Source: Acinetobacter suaedae (lineage in GTDB: Bacteria; Pseudomonadota; Gammaproteobacteria; Pseudomonadales; Moraxellaceae). From it: DNA of 64,000 nt. This document shows, piece by piece, positions 26,416-35,283 of the stretch (positions are counted from its first letter, which is position 1; each line of letters opens with the position of its first letter). The notes beneath the pieces are model-generated. The model was not told the origin of the DNA and ran no database searches. It was given only the letters and a program-made list of their open reading frames with translations. Location: the NCBI RefSeq assembly GCF_008630915.1, contig NZ_CP043909.1, positions 434,001 to 498,000 on the forward strand, given 5' to 3'. The position numbers were made by a program, and so were the translations under genes.

Positions 26416-27312
26416 ATGAAAATAGGGCTATACCTGACACTGTTTTTGATCACCAGTTTCGTTCATGCGAAGCAGTTGGCGTTGAGTTTCGATGATGGGG
26501 TAAATCCTGATTTAAATGTTCAAGCCTTAACGATTAATCAGCATATTTTAGAGCAACTTCATCAACATCGAATCAAAAGTATTATTTACCCGAGTGTAAT
26601 CAAGATTGGTGATTATGCAGGTGTACAGTTGGTTGCTGAATGGGGGAAACAAGGTCATCAAATTGGTAACCATAGTGAGCTTCATCTTAACTTAAATAAA
26701 GACAGCATCAGTAGCCAACAATACATTGATGGAATTCGACGAGCAGAACAAGTATTTCAACCGTTACAGGGCTGGGTTGCAAGATATCGTTATCCTTTTT
26801 TGAAAGAAGGGAATACCCAAGAAAAAAGAGATGCGGTTGTTGGGTATCTTAAACAGCATGACTATCAGTCGGGCGCAGTGAGTATTGATGCCAGTGATTG
26901 GTTTTATAACCAAAAATACTTGTCTTATCAAAAGCATCATCAGAGTGATCAGCTTGAGAAATTAAAGCAAGCATACATTTATCATTTGCTAGATCGAGCC
27001 GATTATTATGATCAGCTTGCAATAGATACAATTGGTTATTCACCAAAACATGTACTGTTATTACATGTAAATGCAATTAATGCGGCTTTTTTGGATGACG
27101 TGGTTCTTGCATTTCAACAACAGGGATGGCAGTTGATTGATAGTGACAAGGCGTATACCGATCCACTGTATCAGCTATCGTCAACGGTTTTACCTGCTGG
27201 AGAAAGCATTATTTGGTCCTTGGCCAAACAGCAAGGACATGCGGACTTACGTTATCCAGCTGAAGATGCACCTTATGAGCAGGAAAATTTAAAACGGTTT
27301 GGCTTATTGTAG
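26416..27312 (+). CDS. Exported polysaccharide deacetylase-family protein
   Basis: The 298-residue protein has a Sec signal (MKIGLYLTLFLITSFVHA) and a NodB-type deacetylase core. Motif 1 is LALSFDDG with the catalytic Asp and metal Asp (about residues 20-28). Motif 2 is GNHSELH with both metal His. Motif 3 is RYRYPFLKEG. The family removes N-acetyl groups from chitin-like, peptidoglycan or exopolysaccharide chains. The target here is unknown. The ATG at 26416 is chosen because the signal peptide starts there. The 3' end overlaps the convergent AraC gene by nine bases. Confidence 0.85.
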   Translation: MKIGLYLTLFLITSFVHAKQLALSFDDGVNPDLNVQALTINQHILEQLHQHRIKSIIYPSVIKIGDYAGVQLVAEWGKQGHQIGNHSELHLNLNKDSISSQQYIDGIRRAEQVFQPLQGWVARYRYPFLKEGNTQEKRDAVVGYLKQHDYQSGAVSIDASDWFYNQKYLSYQKHHQSDQLEKLKQAYIYHLLDRADYYDQLAIDTIGYSPKHVLLLHVNAINAAFLDDVVLAFQQQGWQLIDSDKAYTDPLYQLSSTVLPAGESIIWSLAKQQGHADLRYPAEDAPYEQENLKRFGLL

Positions 27313-28113
27313 AGAACTGCCTTGATATAATTTTCGAAATTGATCTGGGGTAAAGTGCATCCAACGTTTAAACATATAAATAAAGGCGGAAGAACTCGCA
27401 TAACCCAAATCTAATGCAATATTTTCAATGGTTTTCCCTTGATTGAGCATCGACATCGCTTTCATCACCTTGAGACGTTGTCGCCATTCATGTAACGACA
27501 TGCCAAGCTCCTTTTGACTATAACGAGCCAAGGTTCTTTCGGTCATATTTATCATTTCCGCAAGCTGCTGCAGGGTACTATTATCCGCTGGATATGCATG
27601 TAAGCGGCTTAATATTTTTGATAAGGCAGGATGTTGTGTGGTAGGTAAATAACTTCCTACCAATTCAGCATGTGTGAGTGCATCTAATAATACTTGTAGT
27701 AAGCGTAAATATTCTGGATCTTGTTCTGAAAATGGGTGTTTACGAATGTGCTCAAGCAACGCTGGAACCAATGGTGCAGTCAGTAAAATACCCGCTTGTT
27801 GTGGCATCTGCTGACACAAAGATTCATGGACATACAGCGAACTGTAAGTGACATCATTTCGATTAATGCCACTGTGCTGCATATGTGGCGGTAACCAAAT
27901 GCCGTAAGGTGGTGGTGTTAAATAATGGATTTGCTCAATACTCACTTCTAAAACACCATCAAAAGCGTAAATAAATTCTCCCCAAGCATGTGCATGTTCA
28001 GGATAAATTGTTGCGGCAGGTGCATCTCGAACTCTTAACCATAACGGGGCAGGAATATCTTTGATGGCAGGAATCTTTTGAAAATCCTGAATTCTTTGTG
28101 CTGTTTTTTTCAT
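27304..28113 (-). CDS. AraC-family regulator with cupin-like sensor domain
   Basis: The 269-residue protein has an N-terminal AraC-type beta-barrel (HAHAWGEFIYAFDG, PPPYGIWLPPHMQH) and a C-terminal double helix-turn-helix (about residues 175-265; MINMTERTLARYSQKELGMS and ENIALDLGYASSSAFIYMFKRW). It is transcribed divergently from an EamA exporter across a perfect inverted repeat (28146-28179), so it probably controls that exporter. The start is uncertain: a GTG at 28137 in the same frame would place a partial operator half-site inside the gene, so the ATG at 28113 is preferred. Confidence 0.85.
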   Translation of the reverse strand: MKKTAQRIQDFQKIPAIKDIPAPLWLRVRDAPAATIYPEHAHAWGEFIYAFDGVLEVSIEQIHYLTPPPYGIWLPPHMQHSGINRNDVTYSSLYVHESLCQQMPQQAGILLTAPLVPALLEHIRKHPFSEQDPEYLRLLQVLLDALTHAELVGSYLPTTQHPALSKILSRLHAYPADNSTLQQLAEMINMTERTLARYSQKELGMSLHEWRQRLKVMKAMSMLNQGKTIENIALDLGYASSSAFIYMFKRWMHFTPDQFRKLYQGSSLQ

Positions 28114-28145
28114 GGATTGAGAATTGTCAGAAAACACACATGTAT

Positions 28146-28179
28146 TGTCAGATTTTCACTATATCATGAAAATCTGACA
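28146..28179. promoter_or_regulatory. Probable operator of the AraC-type regulator
   Basis: The perfect 12-bp inverted repeat TGTCAGATTTTC / GAAAATCTGACA with a 10-base spacer lies in the divergent region. A further partial half-site TGTCAGAAAA lies at 28125-28134. Confidence 0.65.
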
Positions 28180-28220
28180 GGTTTATATTGGCTTTCTATT
28201 ATGAAAATTGGGAGCTGGCA

Positions 28221-29129
28221 ATGGATGAGCGTAAAACATTAGATGCACGAGCATCTGGTCTTATGATCGGACTCTGCATGATTTGGGGATTACAACAAGT
28301 CATTCTAAAAATGGCAGCTCCTGATATTTCTCCTCTTATGCAAATCGCGCTACGTTCGGGCTTGGCAGCAATTTTGTTATTGCCTTTATTGTATTTAGAT
28401 AAAGCCGCTGAATTATTCAATCGCCAAAATCTTCAAGCGGGTGCTTTGGTTGCCTTTTTATTCTCTTTAGAATTCTTTTTGTTGGCGCAAGCATTGCAAT
28501 GGACTTCTGCTTCACATGCAGTGGTATTGCTATATACCGCACCAATTTTTGTGGCGTTGGGTTTGCATTGGAAGTTACCTTCTGAGCGTTTAAGCTGGCT
28601 GCAATGGAGTGGTATTGCTCTGGCTTTTATTGGCATAGTGGTGACATTTATCCGAGGGCAATCAGGGACGGTTTCTGCGATTGAGCAACAAATGCTGTGG
28701 GGCGATTTGTTGGCATTGGCTGCTGGTATTGCTTGGGCAGCAACCACAATTACCGTACGCTTATCTTCATTGGCACAAGCTGCGGTGACACAGACTTTAT
28801 TCTATCAATTGGCAGGTAGCTTTATTTTATTGTTTGGCTTGGCTGTGTTTTTGGGGCAGGCAAGTATTCATTTTACCCCATTGGTGATTGGCAGTTTGGC
28901 ATTCCATACCCTCGTGGTGTCTTTTGCGAGCTTTCTAGCTTGGTTTTGGTTGCTTAGAAATTATTTAGCTTCGCGCTTAGGCGTATTCTCTTTTTTAACC
29001 CCATTGTTTGGGATCATTTTCGGAGTATGGTTGCTCGATGAGAGAATTGAACCAAACTTCATTCTCGGTTCAATTCTGGTGTTAGCAGGGATTGTGGTGG
29101 TGAGTTTACAAGGTTGGTTAAGGAAATAA
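28221..29129 (+). CDS. EamA/DMT-family transporter
   Basis: The 302-residue inner-membrane protein has ten helices in two EamA repeats. The first half ends LYTAPIFVALGLHWKLPSER and the second ends LTPLFGIIFGVWLLDERI, the usual paired signatures. The start at 28221 is supported by GGGAG seven bases upstream; the longer frame begins with TTG. It is divergent from the AraC regulator and is its likely target. The substrate is unknown (amino acid or drug export is typical). Confidence 0.88.
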   Translation: MDERKTLDARASGLMIGLCMIWGLQQVILKMAAPDISPLMQIALRSGLAAILLLPLLYLDKAAELFNRQNLQAGALVAFLFSLEFFLLAQALQWTSASHAVVLLYTAPIFVALGLHWKLPSERLSWLQWSGIALAFIGIVVTFIRGQSGTVSAIEQQMLWGDLLALAAGIAWAATTITVRLSSLAQAAVTQTLFYQLAGSFILLFGLAVFLGQASIHFTPLVIGSLAFHTLVVSFASFLAWFWLLRNYLASRLGVFSFLTPLFGIIFGVWLLDERIEPNFILGSILVLAGIVVVSLQGWLRK

Positions 29130-29154
29130 AAAAGACCTCAATACGAGGTCTTCT
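29130..29154. terminator. Bidirectional terminator
   Basis: The stem AAGACCTC / GAGGTCTT with A- and T-tracts lies between the convergent exporter and yihY-like genes. Confidence 0.8.
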
Positions 29155-29156
29155 TG

Positions 29157-30407
29157 CTACTTCTGTTCAAAAATAGTGGATAACGGAATAGAAAGTTTAG
29201 CCGCTAAATAATCATTGCTTTCAATCAAGGCGGGTCCGATTTTTTCCATCCATTCATCATCGGCATGAACATTGACAACATCATCTCGTAGTGGAAGCGG
29301 ATATGGGAGTGCGGTAAAGAAACTCCAAAAATCAACCTGTGCTAAATTGCGAACCAAGACATACTCATCATTGTCTGTACGTTTAATCAGATTTTGTGCT
29401 TCTAATTGCAGAATATATGAGGGTAAACGCCCCAGCTCACCACGACCTACGATATCAAGTAGCTCATGCTCACTTACACTATTTCCAACTTGTTGCTTCT
29501 TATAAAATAACTCTAAAATATCTAATAACATCATGATTGGATGGCGTTTTTGTTCCTTACCTGAATGAAATGCGGTAAGTGCATAACTGATTTCCACACC
29601 GAGTAAAATAATATTCCATGACAAGAAAATCCAAAGCAGAAAAATAGGAACCGCAGCAAAAGCACCATAAACGATTTCATAGCTGGTAAAGTTGCTCATA
29701 ATCCAGCCAAAGAAACGTTTTAAGACCTCAAACACTGTCGCACTAAAACATGCTGCGATCATGGCTGAGTACATGGGAACATTGCGATTCGGTATGGTCC
29801 AATACAAAATGAAAAAACCAATAATGGTTAATAAAAATGAAATTAACCATAAAAGAAAAGCGCCGTTTAGCTGATAACCTGCGAAGTTATTGCTTAAGAT
29901 ATTCATTGAGGCAACTGTAGAGGAGAGTACGAATGCGCTCCCTAATAAAATCGGACCCAAAGAAATAATGGTCCAATAACGCATAAAACCGACCAAGCCC
30001 GTACGCGTTTCTTTGACACGCCAAATACGATTAAAAACATTCTCAATCGATGACAGCATTAATACCGTTGTGACAAATAGGAACAAGATACCAATAATGG
30101 TTAGGTTGCTCGATTTATCGGTAAAGGCACTTAAGGCTTTATCAAATGCAATGGTACTTTTAGGTAAAAAATTACTATAAATCAATTGCTGTAATTGTTG
30201 TCGTGCTGGTTCTAATGCTTTGATGGAGGAAATAATGACCAAAAATACAGTCAGCATTGGGACAACTGCAAAGAGCGTTGTATAGGTCAAGGAACCTGCT
30301 TGTTCTCGGCAACGGTCAGCCTCGAAGCGACGCAACACAAATAAGATAAATTGAAACCATGTTTTCTCTAAAAAAGACAATTTTTTTAGATAACGGTTTA
30401 AGATCAT
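29157..30407 (-). CDS. YihY/BrkB-family inner-membrane protein
   Basis: The 416-residue protein has six membrane helices in the first 290 residues with the family signature FEADRCREQAGSLTYTTLFAVVPM (split here as ADRCREQAGSLTY, about 30-42) and a cytoplasmic winged-helix-like tail. It was formerly called virulence factor BrkB or, wrongly, ribonuclease BN. The role is not established. AGGA precedes the ATG by nine bases. It is convergent with the EamA gene and divergent from wrbA. Confidence 0.88.
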   Translation of the reverse strand: MILNRYLKKLSFLEKTWFQFILFVLRRFEADRCREQAGSLTYTTLFAVVPMLTVFLVIISSIKALEPARQQLQQLIYSNFLPKSTIAFDKALSAFTDKSSNLTIIGILFLFVTTVLMLSSIENVFNRIWRVKETRTGLVGFMRYWTIISLGPILLGSAFVLSSTVASMNILSNNFAGYQLNGAFLLWLISFLLTIIGFFILYWTIPNRNVPMYSAMIAACFSATVFEVLKRFFGWIMSNFTSYEIVYGAFAAVPIFLLWIFLSWNIILLGVEISYALTAFHSGKEQKRHPIMMLLDILELFYKKQQVGNSVSEHELLDIVGRGELGRLPSYILQLEAQNLIKRTDNDEYVLVRNLAQVDFWSFFTALPYPLPLRDDVVNVHADDEWMEKIGPALIESNDYLAAKLSIPLSTIFEQK

Positions 30408-30522
30408 GGAGGTATCCTAGTTATTTTTAATCAAGATCTTGGAGAGTTCACAAGATCAACAACAGCTCAAAAAGGTAAAAATGTCGTATAGTGTTATTAA
30501 CTTAGCAAAATTTTGAAAAGTG

Positions 30523-31113
30523 ATGCAACCTTACGTTCTTGTACTGTATTACAGCAAATATGGTTCTACTCGGCAAATGGCTCATTTAATTGCTGATGGA
30601 GTCGAGTCAGCAGGGGTAAATGCTCGGATTCGAACAGTACCGAATCTTGCAACTGTTGTAACAGAGGCACAACCGAGTATACCGACAGATGGCGATATAT
30701 ATTGTAGCCTAGATGATCTGACTCATTGTTCTGGTTTAGCTTTGGGTTCACCCACTCGATTTGGCAATATGGCCAGCGAGATGAAATATTTTTGGGATCA
30801 AACGACGAGCCTATGGCTGAATGGTGCTTTACACAATAAACCAGCATGTGTCTTTACTTCATCAGGTTCGATGCATGGTGGGCAAGAAAGTACATTATTG
30901 ACGATGTTACCACCGCTATTTCACCATGGCATGATGATTTTAGGTCTGCCAAACTCGATTCCTGCACTATCGAATACCAAAACAGGGGGAACACCTTATG
31001 GTGCAAGCCATGTTAGTGGACCACGCCATGATCAGAGTCTAAGCCAAGAGGAAAAGATCCTATGTGAAGCCCAAGGTAAACGCTTAGGTGAACTGGTTAA
31101 AAAGCTCATTTAA
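30523..31113 (+). CDS. wrbA: NAD(P)H:quinone oxidoreductase WrbA
   Basis: This flavodoxin-like FMN enzyme reduces quinones by two electrons and so limits redox cycling. The 196-residue length is typical. The FMN phosphate loop is YYSKYGSTRQMA (about 9-20), followed by SPTRFGNMASEMKYFWDQT (about 84-102) and GTPYGASHVSG (about 160-170), all WrbA hallmarks. GTG at 30520 is directly followed by the ATG used here. Confidence 0.93.
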   Translation: MQPYVLVLYYSKYGSTRQMAHLIADGVESAGVNARIRTVPNLATVVTEAQPSIPTDGDIYCSLDDLTHCSGLALGSPTRFGNMASEMKYFWDQTTSLWLNGALHNKPACVFTSSGSMHGGQESTLLTMLPPLFHHGMMILGLPNSIPALSNTKTGGTPYGASHVSGPRHDQSLSQEEKILCEAQGKRLGELVKKLI

Positions 31114-31114
31114 A

Positions 31115-31148
31115 CTAAAAAAATGGGAGCGCATGCTCCCGTTTTTTA
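31115..31148. terminator. Bidirectional terminator between wrbA and lgt
   Basis: The stem GGGAGC / GCTCCC with GCAT loop is flanked by seven A and six T, between convergent stops. Confidence 0.85.
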
Positions 31149-31151
31149 TTT

Positions 31152-31964
31152 TTATCTTTTCAATTGCCAATCATAGATGTTTTTACGATAAGCATACCAA
31201 ATCATCCAAAGACCAATGATGATCATTGGGAAGCTTAGAATTTGTCCTTTGGTCATCCAACCAAATAAGATGAATCCTTGATCTGCATCAGGTTGGCGGA
31301 AGAATTCCATAAAGAAACGTGCTACGCCATATCCAACTAAGAATACTGCTGAAACGGCCATACGTGGTCGAGGTTTTGAGCTAAACCACCATAAAATGAT
31401 GAAGAGTAATAAACCTTCACACAATGCTTGATAGATTTGTGATGGATGGCGTACCAGCCCCAAAGGGTCTGTTGGGAAAATCATACCAAATGGATAACTC
31501 GGGTCTTGAACTTGACGACCATACAGTTCACCACCAATGAAATTACCAATACGACCAAACATTAAACCTGTCGGTACGCAAGGTGCAATAAAGTCCAATG
31601 TCTGGAACCATGTTTTTTGATATTTTTTGCACCAAAATAACATGGCAATCATTACGCCAAGAAAACCACCATGAAAACTCATGCCGCCTGTCCAAACTTG
31701 GAATAGCCATAGTGGATTTTCTAAGAATTTTCCAAATTCGTAAAACAGGACGTACCCCACACGACCACCAAGTACAACACCCAGTGCACCGTAAAAAACG
31801 AGATCTGAAACCATGTCTCCTGTCCAGCCATCACGCTGCTTAGCACGATAAGAGGCAAGGCCCCATGCACATAAAAATGCCAATAGGTACATAAGTCCAT
31901 ACCAATGCACTTGTACTGGTCCCAAGCTCAGTGCAACTGGGTCTATATTTGGATAGGTCAGCAT
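31152..31964 (-). CDS. lgt: Phosphatidylglycerol--prolipoprotein diacylglyceryl transferase
   Basis: This inner-membrane enzyme transfers diacylglycerol to the lipobox Cys of prolipoproteins, the first step of lipoprotein maturation. The 270-residue protein has seven membrane helices, the essential signature GRIGNFIGGELYGR (about 137-150) and HPSQIYQ (about 175-181), with the conserved YGLMYLLAF near the N-terminus. Substrates in this window would include TctC, the DUF2846-type lipoprotein and probably PhoX. Confidence 0.95.
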   Translation of the reverse strand: MLTYPNIDPVALSLGPVQVHWYGLMYLLAFLCAWGLASYRAKQRDGWTGDMVSDLVFYGALGVVLGGRVGYVLFYEFGKFLENPLWLFQVWTGGMSFHGGFLGVMIAMLFWCKKYQKTWFQTLDFIAPCVPTGLMFGRIGNFIGGELYGRQVQDPSYPFGMIFPTDPLGLVRHPSQIYQALCEGLLLFIILWWFSSKPRPRMAVSAVFLVGYGVARFFMEFFRQPDADQGFILFGWMTKGQILSFPMIIIGLWMIWYAYRKNIYDWQLKR

Positions 31965-32070
31965 TGCTGTTCCTCAATTTAGAATTTGAAATTAAGTTTT
32001 GAACAGATTTTAACGGATTGAGATGAAAAATGTTGTACATTCAATGTGTAAAGATGTGAGAACAAAATCA

Positions 32071-32853
32071 ATGTGTATTGTCGCTTTTGCATGGCATGTT
32101 CTTGAGGAGATGCCACTTTGCTTAATTTCAAATCGAGATGAGTTTTATCATCGCCCGAGTATCCGCCTACATACTTGGGAAAATAGCAGCATTATTGCTG
32201 GACAGGATTTACAGTCGGGTGGGACATGGATGGGAGTAACTGCATCTGGACGCTGGGCGATTGTAACTAACTTTCGTAATGGTCGAGATAAAAATCAATA
32301 TCAAACCTCAAGAGGTCATTTGGTACAGACCTTTTTAGAAAGTGAACTAACCCCCATTCGTTTTGCACAGCAATTAGAGTTAAAACAACAAGAATACGCG
32401 GGCTTTAACTTATTTGTAGGTGATCGTGAACAAGCTGTTTATATGAGTAATCAAGGTGAAGCACCTCAAGTTCTCGCCAATGGTGTTTATGTTGTGTCTA
32501 ATGGTTTGATGTCTGAAGATTGGGAAAAAACTAAACATTTACGTAAACGCTTTACTCAAGAGTTTTTACCGATGTTACAACAGCCGAATATGACTGAAGC
32601 AGCGCTGTACTATGCGGTTTGGGATATTTTGGAAGATGAGCGTAAAGTCATACCCGATTTGCTCCCTGATACAGGAATTAATCCCGAGATGGAGGCTTTA
32701 TTGTCCTCGACATTTATTCAAAGTCCAATCTACGGAACACGATGTTCTAACTTTTTACGTATGAGTCAGCAACAATGGCTATGGGCAGAGAAAGCGCAAC
32801 AAGGAGAGCAACAGGGAGAGGTTGTGGAGCAAAAAGTGGACTTGTTGAAATAA
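32071..32853 (+). CDS. NRDE-family (TANGO2-like) protein
   Basis: The 260-residue protein begins MCIVAFAW, with Cys2 as in the family, and carries the name-giving NRDE motif at about residues 21-24 followed by FYHRPS. GGTWMGVTASGRWAIVTNFR near 50-70 is also typical. TANGO2-like proteins are widespread, and haem or lipid roles have been proposed. The bacterial function is unclear. The start at 32071 is chosen by family N-terminus; the upstream in-frame ATG adds 16 unrelated residues. Confidence 0.88.
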   Translation: MCIVAFAWHVLEEMPLCLISNRDEFYHRPSIRLHTWENSSIIAGQDLQSGGTWMGVTASGRWAIVTNFRNGRDKNQYQTSRGHLVQTFLESELTPIRFAQQLELKQQEYAGFNLFVGDREQAVYMSNQGEAPQVLANGVYVVSNGLMSEDWEKTKHLRKRFTQEFLPMLQQPNMTEAALYYAVWDILEDERKVIPDLLPDTGINPEMEALLSSTFIQSPIYGTRCSNFLRMSQQQWLWAEKAQQGEQQGEVVEQKVDLLK

Positions 32854-32855
32854 AA

Positions 32856-32885
32856 AAGCCATGCTATTCGAAAATAGCATGGCTT
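32856..32885. terminator. Bidirectional terminator between the NRDE gene and phoX
   Basis: A perfect 13-bp stem (AAGCCATGCTATT / AATAGCATGGCTT) with CGAA loop, flanked by an A-tract on the left. Confidence 0.8.
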
Positions 32886-32911
32886 AAGTGAGCTTTTAAG
32901 TTTGGCGGTTA

Positions 32912-35110
32912 TTAACCAACAATTGCACCACCATCTTTACGTGTGATCACCACTGTTGCAGAGCGTGGGCGAGATGTTGTGTTATTTGGATTGGTTTGCG
33001 TTGCAGGCCAATGGCTAGTTGGGGCGTCGTAAGTTTTTGAGTCTTCACCTGGGTGCTGTACATTGATGAAAATCGCTTTATAGTCTGGCGTCATCGTTAC
33101 GCCTGTGATCTCACATTCTTTTGGACCTGTGAGGAAGCGACGCAGGTTTTCATCATTCACTTTTGCGCCAACGATGGTTTCAGTTCCGTTTGATGTTGTT
33201 GCCTTGTTCCCATCGCTGACTTGGCCTGGTAATGCTGCAAGCATCATACAGTTCGTAACATCCGTATATGCACCGTCGTCAGTTTGAATCCACAATACAC
33301 CGCGTGGGTCAAACCACATGCCATCTGGTGATGAGAAGTCATTATTATCTGTTAGACCAGAAAGGTTAATGTTTGATGCCATTGCTGCTTCAGCACCAAA
33401 TAAGTAGATATCCCATTTGAAGCTTTCAGCTGTGGTTTTATCTTCAGTCTCGCGGAAGCGAATGATGTGTCCATTCACATTACCTTTTTGGACTTTTTCA
33501 TTATTTTTCAGATCTTCATAATTTCGAGGGTTCGCTGCATCTGTTGGATAGCTTGAACCACGATTCGAGTTATTGGTGAGGGTGACATAGACTTCGCCAT
33601 TGACAGGATTGACTGCACACCATTCAGGACGATCCATTTTTGTTGCACCAACAGAATCTGCTGCTAAGCGTGCAAATGTAACAACTTCTGCTTGTGATTT
33701 GAAAGGATAGACAGGATTGCTGTCAGTCAGACCATTTTTACCGTAGCTCAATTCTACCCATTGACCAGTACCGTCAGCATTGAATTTGGCAACATAAAGT
33801 TTGCCTGCATTCATATATTTATCACCTGCACGATAACCGCCATTTACATCTTTTGGATCCCATTTTGCATCGGATACAAATTTATAGATATACTCGCCAC
33901 GTGAGTCATCACCCATATAGAATGCTAAGTTTTCACCTTCAATGGCACGACTAGTACGACAGTCTTCATGAGCGAAACGTCCAAGTGCAGTACGTTTTAC
34001 AGGTGCTTGACGACTATCAAATGGATCGATTTCAACCATCCAACCAAAGGTATTTGGCGCATTGCGGTAATCTTGCCCTGCTTGCTCTGCTTTTACATCT
34101 GCATTCCAGCGATCATAAAGATCTTGTGATTCAACTTGTCCAATTGCTGTTTCCCAGCCATAGCGAGTACTAGAGCCTTGTTTTAAACCATAACGTTGCA
34201 GTGCCACAATTTCTTCAGGACGACGTGCTGCATCATCGGTCGCACTTCGCGCAAAATAGCCAATAAAGTTTTCTTCAGTAGTGAGGTAAGTTCCCCATGG
34301 CGTGTAGCCATTTCCACAGTTGTTATGTGTACCACGGGTTTGTACACCCGATGGTGAGAACTTGGTGGCAAGTAATGCATGACCTGCTGCAGGGCCTGCA
34401 AACTCCATCAAAGTTGAACCAGTGATACGACGGTTATAAACAGAGTTTTTGACCAATTCAACTTTTTGAGTTTTGGTATCTTTCTTCACATGAATGATCG
34501 AAACACCATGAGCATTTACTTCGCGAATCACTTCATCTTCTGGGCGACGACCATCGACTTTACTTGGTCCTTTTGGATGCAAGAACGTTGGATTGATATA
34601 TTCATGGTTTAGAACCAATAAACCATCATTTGATTGCTGTTCATCATAGCGACCTGTTGCAGTATTGAGACCAAAATAGCTCATGCCATCATGGCAGTCA
34701 CCTGAACGGAATTGAAAGCTTGGGCCTGATGGAACATTGTTGTCATCCCATTCTGCATATGTTGGATTAATTGAGTCTCCTAAAGCATATAGAACGTTGG
34801 CTTCATAACCTTCTGGTACAGTGACAATATCATCTAAATTTTTTGGAACTGCTGTGAAGTCTAATTTTTCAGGTTTTTTATTGGAATCAACAGGAGGCTT
34901 AGTTCCACCATTGTTGTTATTCGATTTATTATCGTTGTCATTACAGCCTGTTAACGTTGATGCCAAGGTGAGTGCAACAGCACCGCTTGCAGTTTTTGTG
35001 ATAAGGCTACGGCGGTTAATATGTTGTTCTAAAATGTCACGGAAATGAACATTTGTAGACGTGTTATTATCCAGTTCTTGGTCTTCATGATATGGCGTTG
35101 GCTGTGTCAT
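32912..35110 (-). CDS. phoX: PhoX-family alkaline phosphatase (Tat-exported)
   Basis: The 732-residue protein is a Ca/Fe-dependent phosphomonoesterase family member (DUF839) that releases phosphate from organic esters outside the cytoplasm. The signal is a twin-arginine type: NRRSLITK at about 32-39, then a moderately hydrophobic ASGAVALTLASTLTGC, whose final LTGC also fits a lipobox at about residue 55. The mature part contains the conserved ATGRYDEQ, LVLNHEYINP and GPKECEITG stretches of PhoX. A Pho box lies upstream, and tatABC, needed for export, is the next locus upstream on the same strand. Confidence 0.92.
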   Translation of the reverse strand: MTQPTPYHEDQELDNNTSTNVHFRDILEQHINRRSLITKTASGAVALTLASTLTGCNDNDNKSNNNNGGTKPPVDSNKKPEKLDFTAVPKNLDDIVTVPEGYEANVLYALGDSINPTYAEWDDNNVPSGPSFQFRSGDCHDGMSYFGLNTATGRYDEQQSNDGLLVLNHEYINPTFLHPKGPSKVDGRRPEDEVIREVNAHGVSIIHVKKDTKTQKVELVKNSVYNRRITGSTLMEFAGPAAGHALLATKFSPSGVQTRGTHNNCGNGYTPWGTYLTTEENFIGYFARSATDDAARRPEEIVALQRYGLKQGSSTRYGWETAIGQVESQDLYDRWNADVKAEQAGQDYRNAPNTFGWMVEIDPFDSRQAPVKRTALGRFAHEDCRTSRAIEGENLAFYMGDDSRGEYIYKFVSDAKWDPKDVNGGYRAGDKYMNAGKLYVAKFNADGTGQWVELSYGKNGLTDSNPVYPFKSQAEVVTFARLAADSVGATKMDRPEWCAVNPVNGEVYVTLTNNSNRGSSYPTDAANPRNYEDLKNNEKVQKGNVNGHIIRFRETEDKTTAESFKWDIYLFGAEAAMASNINLSGLTDNNDFSSPDGMWFDPRGVLWIQTDDGAYTDVTNCMMLAALPGQVSDGNKATTSNGTETIVGAKVNDENLRRFLTGPKECEITGVTMTPDYKAIFINVQHPGEDSKTYDAPTSHWPATQTNPNNTTSRPRSATVVITRKDGGAIVG

Positions 35111-35167
35111 GGAATCATCCTAAGTTTATATGTGCGATAAAAAATTTCCCGCCTTTAACTTAGTTTT

Positions 35168-35200
35168 TAATTGTGACGCTGCCTTGACAGTTATGTGACA
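35168..35200 (-). promoter_or_regulatory. Pho box (PhoB-binding site) upstream of phoX
   Basis: On the minus strand three contiguous 11-bp units read TGTCACATAAC, TGTCAAGGCAG and CGTCACAATTA. The first two match the Pho-box direct repeat CTGTCAT-n4-CTGTCAT closely. The site ends about 58 bases before the phoX ATG. Confidence 0.75.
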
Positions 35201-35241
35201 AATACATTAAAAATCAATAAATAATAAAACGTTTAGTCAAA

Positions 35242-35264
35242 AAAACAGGTGCTAGACCTGTTCT
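35242..35264 (-). terminator. Terminator of tatABC
   Basis: The stem AACAGGT / ACCTGTT with CTAGC-type loop is followed by T on the minus strand, about 20 bases after the tatC stop. Confidence 0.65.
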
Positions 35265-35283
35265 AAAATTGGATCATTTAAGT

